Assembly (NCBI RefSeq): GCF_008728515.1
Contig: NC_044979.1
Coordinates: 167,260,037-167,324,036, forward strand
Origin: Papio anubis
Lineage: Eukaryota; Chordata; Mammalia; Primates; Cercopithecidae
DNA: 64,000 bases
Reading direction: 5' to 3'
Shown here: piece after piece, positions 23,901 to 38,900 of the stretch
Position numbering within the stretch: position 1 is the stretch's first letter
How the letters are laid out: each line of letters starts with the position of its first letter
Translations under genes and position numbers: made by a program
The notes under the pieces: model-generated
What the model was told of the DNA's origin: nothing
What the model saw: only the letters and a program-made list of their open reading frames with translations
Databases searched by the model: none

Positions 23901-26900
23901 TGATTACCAACCAGCTACATGCTTTGTTACATGTAACTGTCCTTTCTCCACTCTTAAGTGTTCATGGTTTTTCTTTTATGTTGTGTCCTAGGTGATAAGC
24001 CTTATGGAATCAGAAATATTACATATGCCCTAGTCGTTTTATAAATTAAAATCTTAGTCATCTTAATAGTTACTAATTTATATCAAATATATGCCTAGTA
24101 CACCTTACTAAATGTATTCTGAAGACATCTGATGAGATTCAGAAAATAATGCAAGTGAATATATTCTGTAAATTTTTGGTTCACTCCTTACTGCTGCTTT
24201 ATAGCTGGTTTAAGGTACAAAAGCAAATCTAAGGGATACATCAATGCATAAACAAGGCACAATAAAGCAGTATTTCAAATAAAAACACAGTGGTAACATT
24301 TCTTTTATAGCTTTGCTAACAGTTATAAACACTTTAAACCTAAGACATGAAAAAACAGTACATGAGGTTTGAATATAAAGGTTGAGTTACCACTTGCAGT
24401 TTCTGGTTTCACTTGAGGGAGGCCTTTTTGTCGACGTTCTCTCTCTTTTTCTCGATCCCGTCTTTCTTGGGATCGAGATCGAGGAGAATGTCGGCGTCTA
24501 TCCCTGGACCGAGATCGAGAACGTCGATGACGAGACCTTCGAGATCTAGAACCAGATCTAGATCGCCTCCTTTTTGGTGACCTAATGTTTTCAAGAGAAG
24601 AGAGAACACATAGCACATAGACAAAACCCAGAAAATATAAGCACATACTAATTTAAAAAAAAAAAAAAATACAACTAGGTAATTTAATGTTTGGATACGT
24701 AAGAATGCAATAGCCGAGAATTCATTTTACAGATTTTAGTATGTCCCAAATTAGAAATCATGCGCATTATTTAAATAAAATAAACAATGTTGACAGCTTA
24801 TATAATAAAAGTATCTGTCATCTTCAGTGCCTCCGGTACTATACAAAATTACGTCCTTATAATTTAAGTAGCTAATTTTCATGCTTGAGATATACTGCTA
24901 CTACTGTTATCTATCTTCTCAGTAAAGTCTTTTCTGCAGCAATTAAAAACATTATCTAATTACATCATTACTGTGATCTTTCCACTTTTGCTGGCTGATG
25001 AAGTTGTAATGGAATTTTGAAAATACAGTTCTTCTAATACCACATACTCTATATCTATGGTATAGAATTGTATTTTCAAAGTTCCATTACATCTGAGCAA
25101 CTCAAATATAGGGAAAAAAATGTAAGACAAATGATGTAGTTTTTTTTTTTAAATCAATACTTCACCTGTCCCCTTCTACATACATATACAAATACAAATA
25201 TACCAACTGTTATTTTACTAACACTCTGAATATCTGAAAATAACCCAATCTAATTTTAATTTGTGTCCCCTAAGACACACAGGGTTGGAAAAAACATTTT
25301 CTATAAATTACCTGGATGCTGACCTAGATCTTGACTTTCTGTTATCAGACATATGTCGCTTAACGTCTTGAATACAAGGTTGTTCTACTTCCATTTCCTT
25401 AAAAAACAAAAACCATGATAAAATGAGAAATTTAAAAAGTATTAAGGTAAGAGGACAAAATCTAACAAAAGCTACATTAAAAATGTCCTGCCCTTAAGCA
25501 ATTCTCTTTTGGTTGCCTGGGACCAAATTACTAATTTAACAACAACTGGCCATCACTAGGGGAAAAAAAAACCAAAAACCACTTTTATACTGTTTAAAAG
25601 ATTAAAAGAAGTATTTCTCTACTTCTGGTAAAGTTATTTTGCTTAAATTACATACCATTTTAATAAACCATCATCTAATGCAGTGAAGTAGGCACTAGTT
25701 AAGCCTTCAACACTCTATATCAAACCTCACAGAATCCTATGGAAGTTGGTAATATTAGAAGTTCACTTTCCAGATGAAAAACTTGGAGCACTGGGAGGGT
25801 TTAACATGTACCCAGGTCTTTCTTCATATTCAAAAATGAAGACAGCAAGCAAATAAGGAGAAATCTGCATATAAGTCAAGGCAACAAAAAAAGATGCAAC
25901 TATCTGAGAATAAAATTTTACCTGCTGATGTGGCTTCTGTGTAAGTGGTTCATTCTGTGCCTGAAAAGAAGCTTGGAAAGGCTGCTGCACTGGTGGAGTT
26001 GGAGGAATCACAGGCTGAGCCATGGGAGGAAATGGAGGTGTAGGAAGAAGTCCAAATCCTGGCATTTGTCCATTAGGAGGAAGTGGAACCTTTCATTTTT
26101 AAAGAAAGTGTATGAGTAATAGCTATCAAAATAATTTAGAAAACCTTTATTATATAAAACTAAAATATCTTCAATAAACTTTTATCAAGGAAAAGTTACA
26201 ATGACATTCAACATTGTTTAACAATTTCCCTATGTACAATTTTCATGCAAGGATTGTTACATACCAAGTATATAGGTTAAAAATCCTGTAACTCTTTTTA
26301 AAATTACGAACACACAGGTTTAGTTTTAAATATTTAAAGAAATACCTTCATTTACATAAGGAAGCAATGTGATAAACTGAACTTCAAGTCAGAAGTACTC
26401 TATTGCAAATGGTCTTTTTTCAGCTTTAAAGACAATTAAGCCTTTTGGGAGGAAAACTGGCTTTCTAGAAGCAATGACTCCTAGGTTTACTTTAAAAAAA
26501 TTTACCAAGGGGGAATTTCAACTAACATACCCAACTTTTAGAGTTTCAAATAAAGTATCATAATAATAATGAAAGTAAACTACAGTCTGACATATTTCTG
26601 CATGTCAATTTAAATACAAATAAAACTATAAATAGAATGCTTTAAGTATTCTTTCTAAATTATTTATGAACTTTCAGTAATGGTTAAACACTTGAAATAA
26701 CAAAAATGCTTCCCACCCCATCCCCATAATTTAGATACAGAGCCAAATTTAAGAGAACACTCAATGAGAGAATTTACTGGAACAAATTTACTGGAACAAA
26801 TTTATCTCTACTAACTTCCTGCAACTCTCCAGTGTATTATGTATGCTCCTTTTATTGCGGATTTCAAACTATATTCCTGAATGTTCAGAGCTCAGAGCTC

Positions 26901-29900
26901 TCTAAAGTATCTAACCACACAAACTACAGAAGAAAGGCCCTTCCAAGGGAAAAAGTTGTCTAACTAAACTGGTCGGTTTCTTCAAATATAACTGTAATCT
27001 CTAAATTATTTTAACTAAAATGCCTATTATTAAAATATGAGCATGTGATTTTGGCATCCTCGTTTTAATTACAGAAAAAAAGCAACTCAAAACAGTTATG
27101 TGTTCAACAGCTTTTATCAGAGCTATAGTACGACTCAGCCCATCACATAGCTGCATAGTGCTCTGTGGAATGTAAATCATATACTCTATAATGAATAGAT
27201 CTTTCTTTCAACTGCAAGAAAAATGCTTGTACCTGATGGTGCATTGGATCCTGTTGTATTCCCATCATTCGTGGCTGAAACTGATCCATATTTTGTGTGT
27301 ATGCTGGCTGCTGCATGCCATCTCCAGGAAAGCCACTAAAAAAAGGTGGATAATCTTTTACACATTCAGAAGCACAAGCTTCTCAGCCACACTTAAACTA
27401 CAGAAACAGTGTTGTTCATGAGTCATTAATCAACATTTTACTGAACCACATATTTACCTATATATTACATTTAATTTATAAACTCAGTATTATTCCCAAC
27501 ATAAAAGCCATTTTTTGTTTTAAATCTTAGAGGATCCCTTCCTCATTCAAGAGAAAACTAATACCACAAATTTTACAAAACAACTTCACTGAAAATTGTT
27601 TTCATTGCTAAATGTTACTTAGATTATGCCTTACAACTATTACCAATTTTCTATCTGCTGAGGAATAAAAAAAAACTAACAATGGTGCCTGTGGAGGAGG
27701 AGGAGAGGCAGCAGCGGGTGCAGCAGCAGCAGGCACAGTGGCGGTAGGTGCAGGGGGCACAGCAGCAGCAGGTACTGTTGTGGCAACGGCAGTGGTATCC
27801 TCTTTCTTTGATTCTTCCACAGCTTCTGGCTCATCATCATAGTCAAATCTATCAAGCAACTTCTGGAATAATTATGTCAATATTTCATTTTAAAATTTAG
27901 ACTGATTCATTGCACAAAAAACTTTATGAAAACAAAGGATGTTTACCACCATCTAGAAACCCACACTGTCAAGCACAATCTTCTTTTCCCTCATGCCCCT
28001 AAGGACCTTGGTTTGTAGATATAAACAATTTTTACACAGATGCCAGTTTGGAAAACACACAATGTTTTCATTCTGTTTTCCTTCCTCAATTGTAAGTACA
28101 GTGCTTTCTTTCTATTTTCTATTGGTGTATTTCACAAGTAATTTAGCAGCATACATGTTTTTCTAAAATACTTATTTCCCTAGACTAAAAATGTTTGGAA
28201 CTTCGTGCACATGAAAATGGGTATACATTTTCAGTCAATATAAAATGTACAAAAAGACTGTCTTATCCAATCACCATAAATGCATATAGAAAAGTGTCCA
28301 TATACTGCTTCCTCAAAAATATACTAATATAAAGAAAGATAAAAATGGCAGGGACACAAAAAAGTCACTAGCAGATCACTGAGAGGTTCATTTGCTTCTT
28401 TATCATAACTTCACAGCTTATCAGAAACTTTCATTTAAAAAAAAATTCAGGAGACTTAATGAGATCACATATCTAGAAGAACAATTTTAAGTAAGATTTA
28501 TTCAGAAAAAAGGTAATGCATTAAATACCTACTAATGTGTATTATATCATATAGACTTCATCATCACAAGAACACTGCAATTTAGATAGTTTCTTCTTTT
28601 TTACAACAAGAAAACAAAGGCTCAGGTGATTAAGAAACATGATTAAGATTGTACAGTCAGTGAATGGTAGAATCAGGATGCGGACACTAGTCCTTTCGAC
28701 TTGAAAGCCCTCAGTCTCTGGCTTTCGATAAGCAATCTTTCCTTTCAAGTTGTGCTCCTTAAATTCCTAAACTTGTGTCATTCTATAATAGTTCTGTCTG
28801 GCCGGGCGCGGTGGCTCATGCCTGTAATCCCAGCACTTTGGGAGGCCGAGGCGGGTGGATCATGAGGTCAGGAGATCCAGACCATCCTGGCTAACACGGT
28901 GAAACCCCGTCTCTACTAAAAATAAAAATAAAAAAATTAGCCAGGCGAGGTGGTGGACGCCTGTAGTCCCAGCTACTTGGGAGGCTGAGGCAGGAGAATG
29001 GCATGAACCCGGAGGCGGAGCTTGCAGTGAGCCGAGATTGCACCACTGCACTCCAGCCAGGGTGACAGAACGAGACTCCATCTGGGGGGGGGGGGGGGGG
29101 GGGTGGGGAAAGAAGAAGAAGAAGAAAAAATAGTTCTGCCTAGAGATTCTGGTTTTGCTTTATTGAACAACAGACTTCTGAATCAGTAATGAAAGTTCCG
29201 TCCTTAGACAACACAGTATATAGGACTAAACTAAGTGTAAAGAGTGTTTTGGGATAGAGCTAACTTATGTTTCTTTCTTTGTAGTTCTAGGCCAAGTGAG
29301 TAAAGTTCTTACAAATGAGCAAGTTAGTATTTTCTGAACAGGAACCATCATAGCCCAGGTACCTTGCTGTTTTACACACATTTTTATTTAACCCTCATGG
29401 CAACAATAAAATATTTTTACTACCATCTTTATTTTACACTACTGAACACTAAACATGAATTCAACAACAGGATAGTCTTTAAGTAATTGGAGCCAAAATT
29501 AAAATCTGGTCAAAGTTGCCTACAAAAAACAAAACCTATGATCTTCACGGTTTATTACATACTAATATGTTCTTTAAAGTTTGAAGAATACTGCTTTGAA
29601 AAAAATAGTTGAAGCAATTGAAAAATTTAAATGGGGTCTATCCAAAAAGAAATTTTAGTTGCTTTTTAGGAAACTGAAAATCTACAAAGCAGCTGAAACA
29701 GACAAATTATTTCCAGTGAGAAGCCTGAAATAGACCTTTTATGTCAAAGGAAAAGCACAGAATTCCTTTTTCTAAACTTACGGGCCAATCAACTTAAGGT
29801 TAAATACTAGAGCAATTAGAATTCACATTAATAAGAGAAAGATGCTCACTATCATGGCTTTTCCTAAATTTACCTATAAATTCAAAGGAATTCTATACAC

Positions 29901-32900
29901 CGACATAGAAATGTATAGAGTTTTCCAGTTTATCTGGAAAAGTATGCTGTGATGGTTAATTTTGTGTCAACCTAAGTTATGTAGTGCTCAGTGTATCGTC
30001 CAACACTAACCTAGATGTTGCTGTGAAGGTGTTTTTTAGATGAGAGTAACATTTAAATCAGTAGACTCCGAGTAAAGCAGACTACTCTCGATAATGAGTG
30101 GGCCTCAATCAATCAGTTGAAGGCATTAAAAATAAGAACTGAGGTAGAAGGAATTATCCTCAACAGTGCAACAGAGAAACCCTGGCCTGAGTTTTCAGTC
30201 TGCTATCCTGCAAATTCACACTCAGGCCTACAATGTTAACGCCTCCTGAATTTCCAGCCTGCAGACCTGCCCTACAAATTTCAAAATTGCTAGCCCCTAC
30301 AATTGCGTGAGCCAGTTTCGTAAGGCAAACCTATCTTTCATTCAACAATCTAGACAGACAGATGCAGATGTAGATACAATTACTGGTTTTGTTTCCCTGG
30401 AACTCCTGACTAATACACTTCATGATAAATGAATAAAGTTGGAAAAAGTATGAGGGAGAGTTTGAAAAACAGTTAAGTGGGAGGGGGAGAGATGGGACAC
30501 CAGGAAATGAAAGACAGTCTGTTACAAGAATAATGATGATGCAGAAATAAACAAATATATTAGTGGGACAGAACAGTGTCCAGAGGTGAGACACAGAAAC
30601 ATATGGGAATTTAGTGTATAAAAAAGTAGTGAGGGAGAACTGGCTATTTTCAAAAATATAAAGGTTTAACTATCTTGAATCATATTCTAAAACAGATTCC
30701 AGAGGGACTAAACAGACAATCATAAAAAAAAAAACCTTACTAGAATACAGAATTCTTTTTTAATACAAATGAGTTTTCCTAATCACAACATAAAACAAAA
30801 AACTAATAAAACCAAATATATGAATTTATGTTCATATGCGCATGCAAACAGGTATGTAAGAATATACACAAACAAATCTGTTCAAATCTACAGTGTGGAA
30901 TTCTTCCCTTATTTTATAACTTTCTGTATTACCTGGTTTTTTTTTTTCATACACGTATATATTTCTTTTTTACTCAAAAAAATTTATCCAACTTTTGTTT
31001 AATCAGTCATCACTCATAAATCACTAAGATATAATGAAAACTGTTAGGCCGGGTGCGGTGGCTCAAGCCTGTAATCCCAGCACTTTGGGAGGCTGAGGCG
31101 GGTGGATCACGAGGTCAGGAGATCAAGACTATCCTGGCTAACATGGTGAAACCCCGTCTCTACTAAAAATACAAAAAACTAGCCGGGCGTGGTAGCGGGC
31201 GCCTGTAGTCCCAGCTACTCGGGAGGCTGAGGCGGGAGAATGGCATGAACCCGGGAGGCGGAGCTTGCAGTGAGCTGAGATCATGCCACTGCACTCCAGC
31301 CTGGGAGACACAGCGAGACTCCGTCTCAAAAAAAAAAAAAAAAAAAAAAAAAGAAAAGAAAGAAAACTGTTACTTACTACGCACATTTTTAATTTAGACT
31401 ATTGGCAATAAAGTCCTTCTGTTTTTATAGTTAGGATGTTGGAAAGACTCAGAAATTTTAAAGATGATGAAACCAAAGGCATCAGTCCTGATTTTCAAAC
31501 TTTTGAGTTTTTTTGCAGTGAAAACTGAAATGTCAAATGATGTTTTACAAAGTCATAAACCAAATAAAACAGACAAGAGTGAAGCTGTTAGGGTTAAATT
31601 TCAATGAGAAACTCTAAGCTGTTCAGCATATCCATATCCTTAGTGACAACTTCTTAAAGACGCCTAAGAAACCACAGGCCCAATAGAGCAGCTGAAAGAC
31701 AATGACCTAACTCAAATCCTCTTTTTTGTTGTTGCTTGTTTTTTAAAGACAGGATCTCATTCTGTTGCCCAGGCTAGTGGCACAATCATGGCTTACTGCA
31801 GCTTTGAATTCCTGGGGCCAAGCAATCCTCCCACCTCAGCATCCTGAGTGGCTAGGGCTACAGATGAGACCATGCGCCCAGCTGGTTCCCAAACCCTCAT
31901 ATTATACATATGGTAACTAAGTTAAAATGCATGCACACACACATATTAAAAATAATATATTTTATACATTTTTATATATTAAAAATACCCATACATTATT
32001 AATACACACACATATATATTAAAAATAAACACAGATGGGGTCTCACTATGTTGCCCAGGCTGGTCTCAAACTCCTGGGCTCATGAGATCCTCCCTTCTCG
32101 ACCTCCCAAAGTGTTGGGACTATAGGCATGAGTCACCACACTTGGCTGTCTGGGTTTTTAACAGCAAAAAACTGAAAGCAATTTGAATGTCTATTAGTAG
32201 TGGAATGGCTGAACTATAATGTGCTCGTGTAGTGGAATATTATGTATTACATGCATTCAGTAAAAATGTAGATCTAAATCCACTATTAACGTTAACAACA
32301 ACAAAAAAGATATAAGAGTATTAACACCAAAACAAGTGGGTATGTATTATAATCAATTAAAGAAAAGCATGTATCTGTAGGAAATTAATTCTGAAAAGAT
32401 ATAAGGCAAAATGTTACACAGTAATCCCCAAGTACTGGGGTTAATGAAGAATTTTCTGTTTCCTTTACTCCCTAATTTTTTTTTTTTTAACTTTTTTCAT
32501 TTTACACTAGCAAATTCAGCTTCAAACCCTGGAAATTTTTGCAGTGAGCACACATCACATTTAAAACCAGGGAAAATAATCGATGTTTTGATGTTGAGGG
32601 GGAAAATCTCTCAAATTACAAAACAACATAATGCACAATCCACAGAAGGGATAACTTCCATAATACAAGTTGAGTGATATAAATGGTGGAGTGGGTTATG
32701 TGAGAGAAATATACCTTGTCAAATGCAGTTTTCTGTTCAGGTGGGGGGAAAGCAGCTTTTTGTTCAGATGGTTGTGTAGGAGTTGTCTTTAACTGAGCTG
32801 TGATAGCCTGAACCTGAGCCATCACAGCATTGTCAAGGGCAGGAGACTGTGGTTTTGGAGGCTGTTGAAAAGTCTGAAGGATCTGCTGAAGCTTAAAGAA

Positions 32901-35900
32901 TGGGAAAACCAATAAATCACAGAACAAAGTATAATCATACTATCAAAAGTTAATTTAATAAAAAAAAGTCTTAAAGGTGATTCAAAGTAGCACAGGCACA
33001 GAATAAATTGGGAAAAAATCCTTTTACTAATGGTTAAATTTGTTGTGAATGAATATACAGAGATACAATGGGCATTGCTTAAGGTTAAAAATGTATGCTG
33101 ACAATGTCAATGATACAAGATGATGGTCAAAGAGAAAAGAAAATACACTAAATTGTGAACAAGGTAAGCATAAGTTTTCTAGAAAAATGGAAAAATCCTC
33201 TCCGTTACAAATAATTTTGAAATCTATCAGAAATGCTAGAATTGTGAGCAACATGAGCCACTTAGCAGTTCTAAAGTCGTGTGTTGTTGCCTTGTTTATC
33301 ACTTCTACATTTTCCCTATTACTCCTACATTACTTCCCGTGAAGGCTTTTCTAGTTGAAAAGCAGATGTATTTTCTCCTTTGAATGTGCTTATTAATGAA
33401 GAACAGAAAACAAGAAGTGACAACAGTACCTAGTCCTGCAAACAATTTCACCTTTGAGTAGACAATTTACCTGTTGGCCTTGAGTTGTCTGAAACAGCTG
33501 AGCCACAGCAGCAAAAGCATCAGAGCTGGGCAACTGTGGTACAGTTGGGACGGAGTTTGGAGTGGCTTGTGCGGGAGGTTCAGAAGAAACTTTTACTGGA
33601 GGTGGAGGTGAGCCTAAAAGAGAAAAGGGCATTAAGACCTAAAAACAAGTTAATCTGCGAGTTTTCCTAATTAAGCTTCTTCGCTAAAATAACATTTTAT
33701 CCAATTTAACACAGTATAAAATATATAGATTGTGGCACTAGAGTTTATACTGTAACAACTACCAGAAAAGTAGACCTTTATTATAAATAGGAATTATGGA
33801 AAGAAAATCGTACCTTCCAAGATGTAAACTCAAGTTTCCTTCTTATAGAAAAATTCCATCAATACAGATAAACTCTGACTGTTTCATGTGCAAAAAATTA
33901 AGCCATTGTGTGAGCTCACAGATACATTTGACCATACCTTCATTATTGGTAACACTTTCTGCTACTGGGGCTGCATTACTAGTTCCCGCTGCCATGTCCA
34001 AAAGAGGCTGAATAATTTCAATTTTGAACACTCCATTTTTTTGCCAAAGGTTCAGCACACGAACTATTTTACTCTGTTATGCATGGGGAACACAAATATA
34101 CAATAAATATTGGCATAAATAACCTATTATACTCTTACAAAAAAAAAAAAAGAGGAAAACCCCCTAGGCTAATATTTCCATACTATGTGTGTTTCATAAA
34201 CAGGTGAAAAAAAATCAGAAATACAACTTGGTTAAACTACTCTAATTAGTCTTTCTTCAGTGATATCATCTAGAGTAAGGAACAGAGAGGGACTACAGAC
34301 CCAGACAATAAAAAGAAATGTATTATTTGACATTTTCATTTTATTTTACTTATGGTTACAAAGAAACTCTATCACTGACCAAAAAAAAAAAAAAAGCTAT
34401 CTTAAAGAAGTAAATGAAGGAGAATTTCTTGAGAGTAATTATAACAGCTAAAATATTTAAGAAACTGGCCTGTAATCAAAATTTAAATTACGTGGCCAAG
34501 TAAATATGAAGGAGATCCAGAGAAGATGTTATTCACGGGCACAACTTTTATTTTTACTTAAGGAATCATCTTGGTTTTGGGTGTATTTTTCCCATAACAG
34601 CATTCTTCCAAGAATATAAAAACAGCATCTATGACACTCAAATTTATATGCTGTTTATTGTAAATGTCTCTGTTCTTCATTATTCTGAGTATGTTTACTA
34701 GTATAATTCCCCCACCTACTTATAGTCAGCTACTATATCTGTAATGTTTTTCTACTTTTATATAGTATGTTATAAAGCCAACTGTATATATAAGGAATTA
34801 AATACTGTAGTCTGATTGCTAATGAATACCACTTAAGCATTAGCATCTCTATATGTTGGGGAAGAACATCAGTTATTGGACCTTTCTTTCTGGAATAACC
34901 AACAATCAGATGATAGCTGTCTTTTTCTACTGCACAATTTCTTCCTCACTCAACTACACAAGCACATCTTTCCAATGATACCTTCTTTAAAGATGATGTT
35001 CCTTTTGTGTTATTTTTAAAAAATTTTACTTTACTGTGGTAAGAACACTTAACTGAGATCCACTCACTTAGCACATTTTAAGTGTACAATACAGAACTGT
35101 TAACTATAGGTACAAGGTTGTTCAACAGATCTCTACAACCTATTCATCTTGCTTAACTGAAATGTCAAACCACTGATTAGCAGCTCCTAATGTTTCCCTT
35201 ACCCCTGGTCCCTGGCAACCACTATTACACTCTTTGATTCTATAAATTTTGTTCCTGTCATATTTCAACAGTATGACTGATAATCCTGAAGCACTCATAA
35301 GAAAACAGATAAATATGAAATGACTATTGAAGAAAAAACTGTGTTTTGTTTCAACCTCACAGACATCGCTATACGAAAATCTTATCTAGTAAATACAGTA
35401 GGCTCCAAATATCTAATATACATTTAAAATAATATTTTTTAAAAAAGAATACAAGTTTTAGTTTAAAAATTAACTATACCTTATCTTCAGATGGACAAAG
35501 ATATAAATATTGGAATGTGGCGGTTATGTTTTTAGAGAATCTTGGCCCAAAAACATCTTTATCAGTTCCAAACTGATGACGAGACTGTCGCACAATTGAG
35601 TCAATTACATATAATCCTGGAACCTTGTATTCTGGTTTACACTGCAAGGATAAAGATGTAAAATCAGTACAGAAAAAGCAAAGTCACAATTTTGACACCC
35701 ATTATTTTCACATTTATGAAACTTTTCTATATCCATCCAAAGGTTGCTTTTTTAAAAAAACTACTTGAATGCTTCAGCTCTCCAAATGGCTACCTTGTCA
35801 AACTGCCCATGTCTATACGGAACTACCATTATTCTCTTGATATTATTGACCCCCAAGGTTTTACTCTTCTTTGATTTCTCTGCTTCCCTACACCCAATGT

Positions 35901-38900
35901 ACCAAAATCGACATTACTTTACCAATCCTTAAGCCAGTTCCATACAAATTCACCTATTATGATAATCTCTACAATTCATCCTGCTCAAAAAGGTAATTTT
36001 TACCTTTCAAAATTAACAAAACATTTTTAAATGTATCAATTTTAATTCTATTAAAGTACAGTACCAAATAAAAATTAAAAAGGAGAGGTTGTTTTTGGCT
36101 AACCAAACTGACAACAGCAGAGAAAAGCAGAGAAATAGACACCTATATATATTTCTGGTGGTAGTGGAAACAGGTATAACCCTTTATGGAAGACAATTTA
36201 GCAATAAAAGCAAAGTCTTATTTAATTCACCAATTCTACATCTAGGAATTTATGGCCAAAAAAAAAAAAAAAAATTAGGTGAAACAACTCAGAAAATGGC
36301 TGCGTGCATCATGGTAACAATCGCAGAGAGGAGTATTTTGCAAATGTTTATGATAAACTCTGTGGGAAAAGCAGGCTAACAACCAGTATTATATCCATTT
36401 TTACTTTTATAAATGTACATGTACATAAATAAAAAATAAATCCAAATGTATTAATAACTATTGCAGTAATTTGGTGATAGTGCCTCTAGGTAATTTTTTT
36501 CACTTTATTTATTTGTACTTTGATGTACTACTATGCAAAGCGTTTACTAACCTTTTTTTTTTTTTTTTTTTTTTTTTTGCCTGTTGGAGCTTTAACTTTT
36601 ATACCTAAGCCAGTATACAAGGGCCATGGATTAGAGACATTTTTATAAACACTGATTAGTAGGTACTACATGTCATTGCTCCAGGTCAGGGGTTAAGAAC
36701 TAAGTCTCTGTTCTCTATTTTCTACTGAGACAGATGTATGCTAATCACACAGTTGTAAAACAACAGACAACTGAACTGAAAATTTTATTCTGATGGGAAA
36801 AGGGAAAAACTGGGAAAACTTTACAAAGTAATTTCATTTGAAATACTCAAAGCTGAGTTAAACGCCTAAACATCAATAGCAGTCAGGGCAAGGGGTAGAG
36901 TAAGCACTTCAGGTTTAGGGAAGGGTCATGACCAACACATAAGAAACTGCTGTGAGCTGAGTGCTAAGTTCATAGTAAGTGAAGTACCAATTAATGGTAC
37001 TGCTAAAAATTTGTTTTTATAAACTTCTAGTGATTAAAAAGAACCTCTAGTGACTACATTTTTATGAAGTGGCTTTAGAAACAAGCATCCAGGTTAAAAT
37101 TTACGAAGTCAATTACAAATCATATTGTAACTAAAATGAGGTAATAATGAGAGATAGTTACCTTTTTGATGAACTTTTCTACTATTTGAACTACATGCTT
37201 ATAAAGCTGAAAGAATTAAGAGAAAATTACTGTTCAGTTTACATATTTCTGCATTTCCTATAATTAGAAAATACTTAAAACTCTGAAATCTATACAATTT
37301 AAATATTATCAATACTGAATGAACCATGAGAAACACATAATCAAAAATTTAAAAAAATCTTAAAAAACAAATCAGAGAAAAACTAAAAACAGAAAACTAC
37401 AAAAATTCCCCAAACAGAAGGTCCTTTTTCTTAAATTTTAAAACAAAAAACCTTCATGAAGCAGAATATTCGGCAACCTTATGCGACAAAACCAATGGAT
37501 TAGAGCTAAACAATGTAGTTTCTAAAACAAGTCACATTTTAAAGTGTGATATTGGGTAAGACATTTCATTTCATGGAGCTTGAATTTTTTCTCTTTAAAT
37601 AAAAACGACGCTAAATAGTTGCTTTATGATAAGGAATATGTGAAAATTTTAAAAAACTGCTTTGACGCTGGGCATGGTGGCGCACACCTGTAATCCCAGT
37701 TACTTGGGTGGCTCAGGCATGAGAATCACTTGAACCAGGGAGGGGGAAGTTGCAGTGAGCCGAGATCCCACCATTGCATTCCAGCCTGGGCGACACAGTG
37801 AGACTCTGCCCCCCATCCCTGCCAAAAACCAAACTGCTTTGAAACAATACGTTACAATGCAAATGTATGCTTATCATGTACCTTAAGCAAAGGCTGGTTA
37901 GAGCTCTTTGACTTAGGCCTGAACTAATTCACAAGTTGACTTCTCATGTTTAAAAGTAAAAAATATTTTCAAAATTTCAAAAACATTTCTCAAATTGATT
38001 TATTTTGTCATTACCTTAATAGCTTTAATAGCAGCTTTAGTGATGAGAATCATCTTGGCTCTAGAGATGGGAGGTTTCATATCCATAAGCGAAAAGAGCT
38101 TAAAAGACAAAAAAAAAAAAAAAATAAACACAAAACAACACTTTAAAAAATCTTTTGAAACATAAAGTTTAACTATTTGGCTAGTAAATAACCACCTTTC
38201 CTACATATCTGCATCACCACTTGGAAAATACAAATGGGGTGGGTGGGGAGGGAGGTCTTAGCAGCCAGGGCAGCAGGAAGAGCTTCGGTGGCCAGGCAGC
38301 CCAGCTTTGCGAAGGCTCTTGGTGTGCAGGCACCCAACACACACCCTCCCCACTGCCATGATACCCAAGAAGAAGGTCAGCTTTGCCAAAGGGGTGGTGA
38401 AGGGGTAGGGAAGAAACAGCCCAAGAGGCAATTGGCATGGCTGTCAGCTAAACCTGTTCCTGCCAAAGAGGAAATGAAGCTGAAAAACGGTAGCAGAGAA
38501 GGATAAATCCTTAGACAAAAAAGTGCAAACAAAAGGGAAAGGGAGGGGGAGCAACGAGAAAACAGGCTCAAGTGACTAACCAAGAAACTAAAGATTTACC
38601 TGCAGAAAATGGAGAAACTAAAACCAACGAGAGTCCAGCCTCTGATGACGCCAGAGAAAGAAGCCAACTCTACTCAGTACATACCATGTCTTATCAGTGG
38701 TCCCTTCATCCCACTTTTTATGTATAAATGCTTTTTTTTTTTTAAAGAGGTAAAATCATTCACTGGTTATTTTTTGGTACAACCAGAAGAGTGTGGGATG
38801 TTGTATTACGGGAGGCTTTGACTGTCTTGGATGTCCGCTTAACATTCCACAGATGGGGGAGTTACTTTTTATATCCTATAATGTCTCTACTAAATATACA

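Noticed and set aside
25005..25091. Intron 11 palindrome as a MADE1 mariner MITE
   Set aside because: The arm sequence does not match the MADE1 termini (TTAGGTTGGTGCAAAAGTAA) that I remember.
38234..38506. 90-codon plus-strand frame
   Set aside because: Runs partly in the 5'UTR and partly in a shifted frame of the HMGN1 pseudogene; no functional HMGN1 frame remains.
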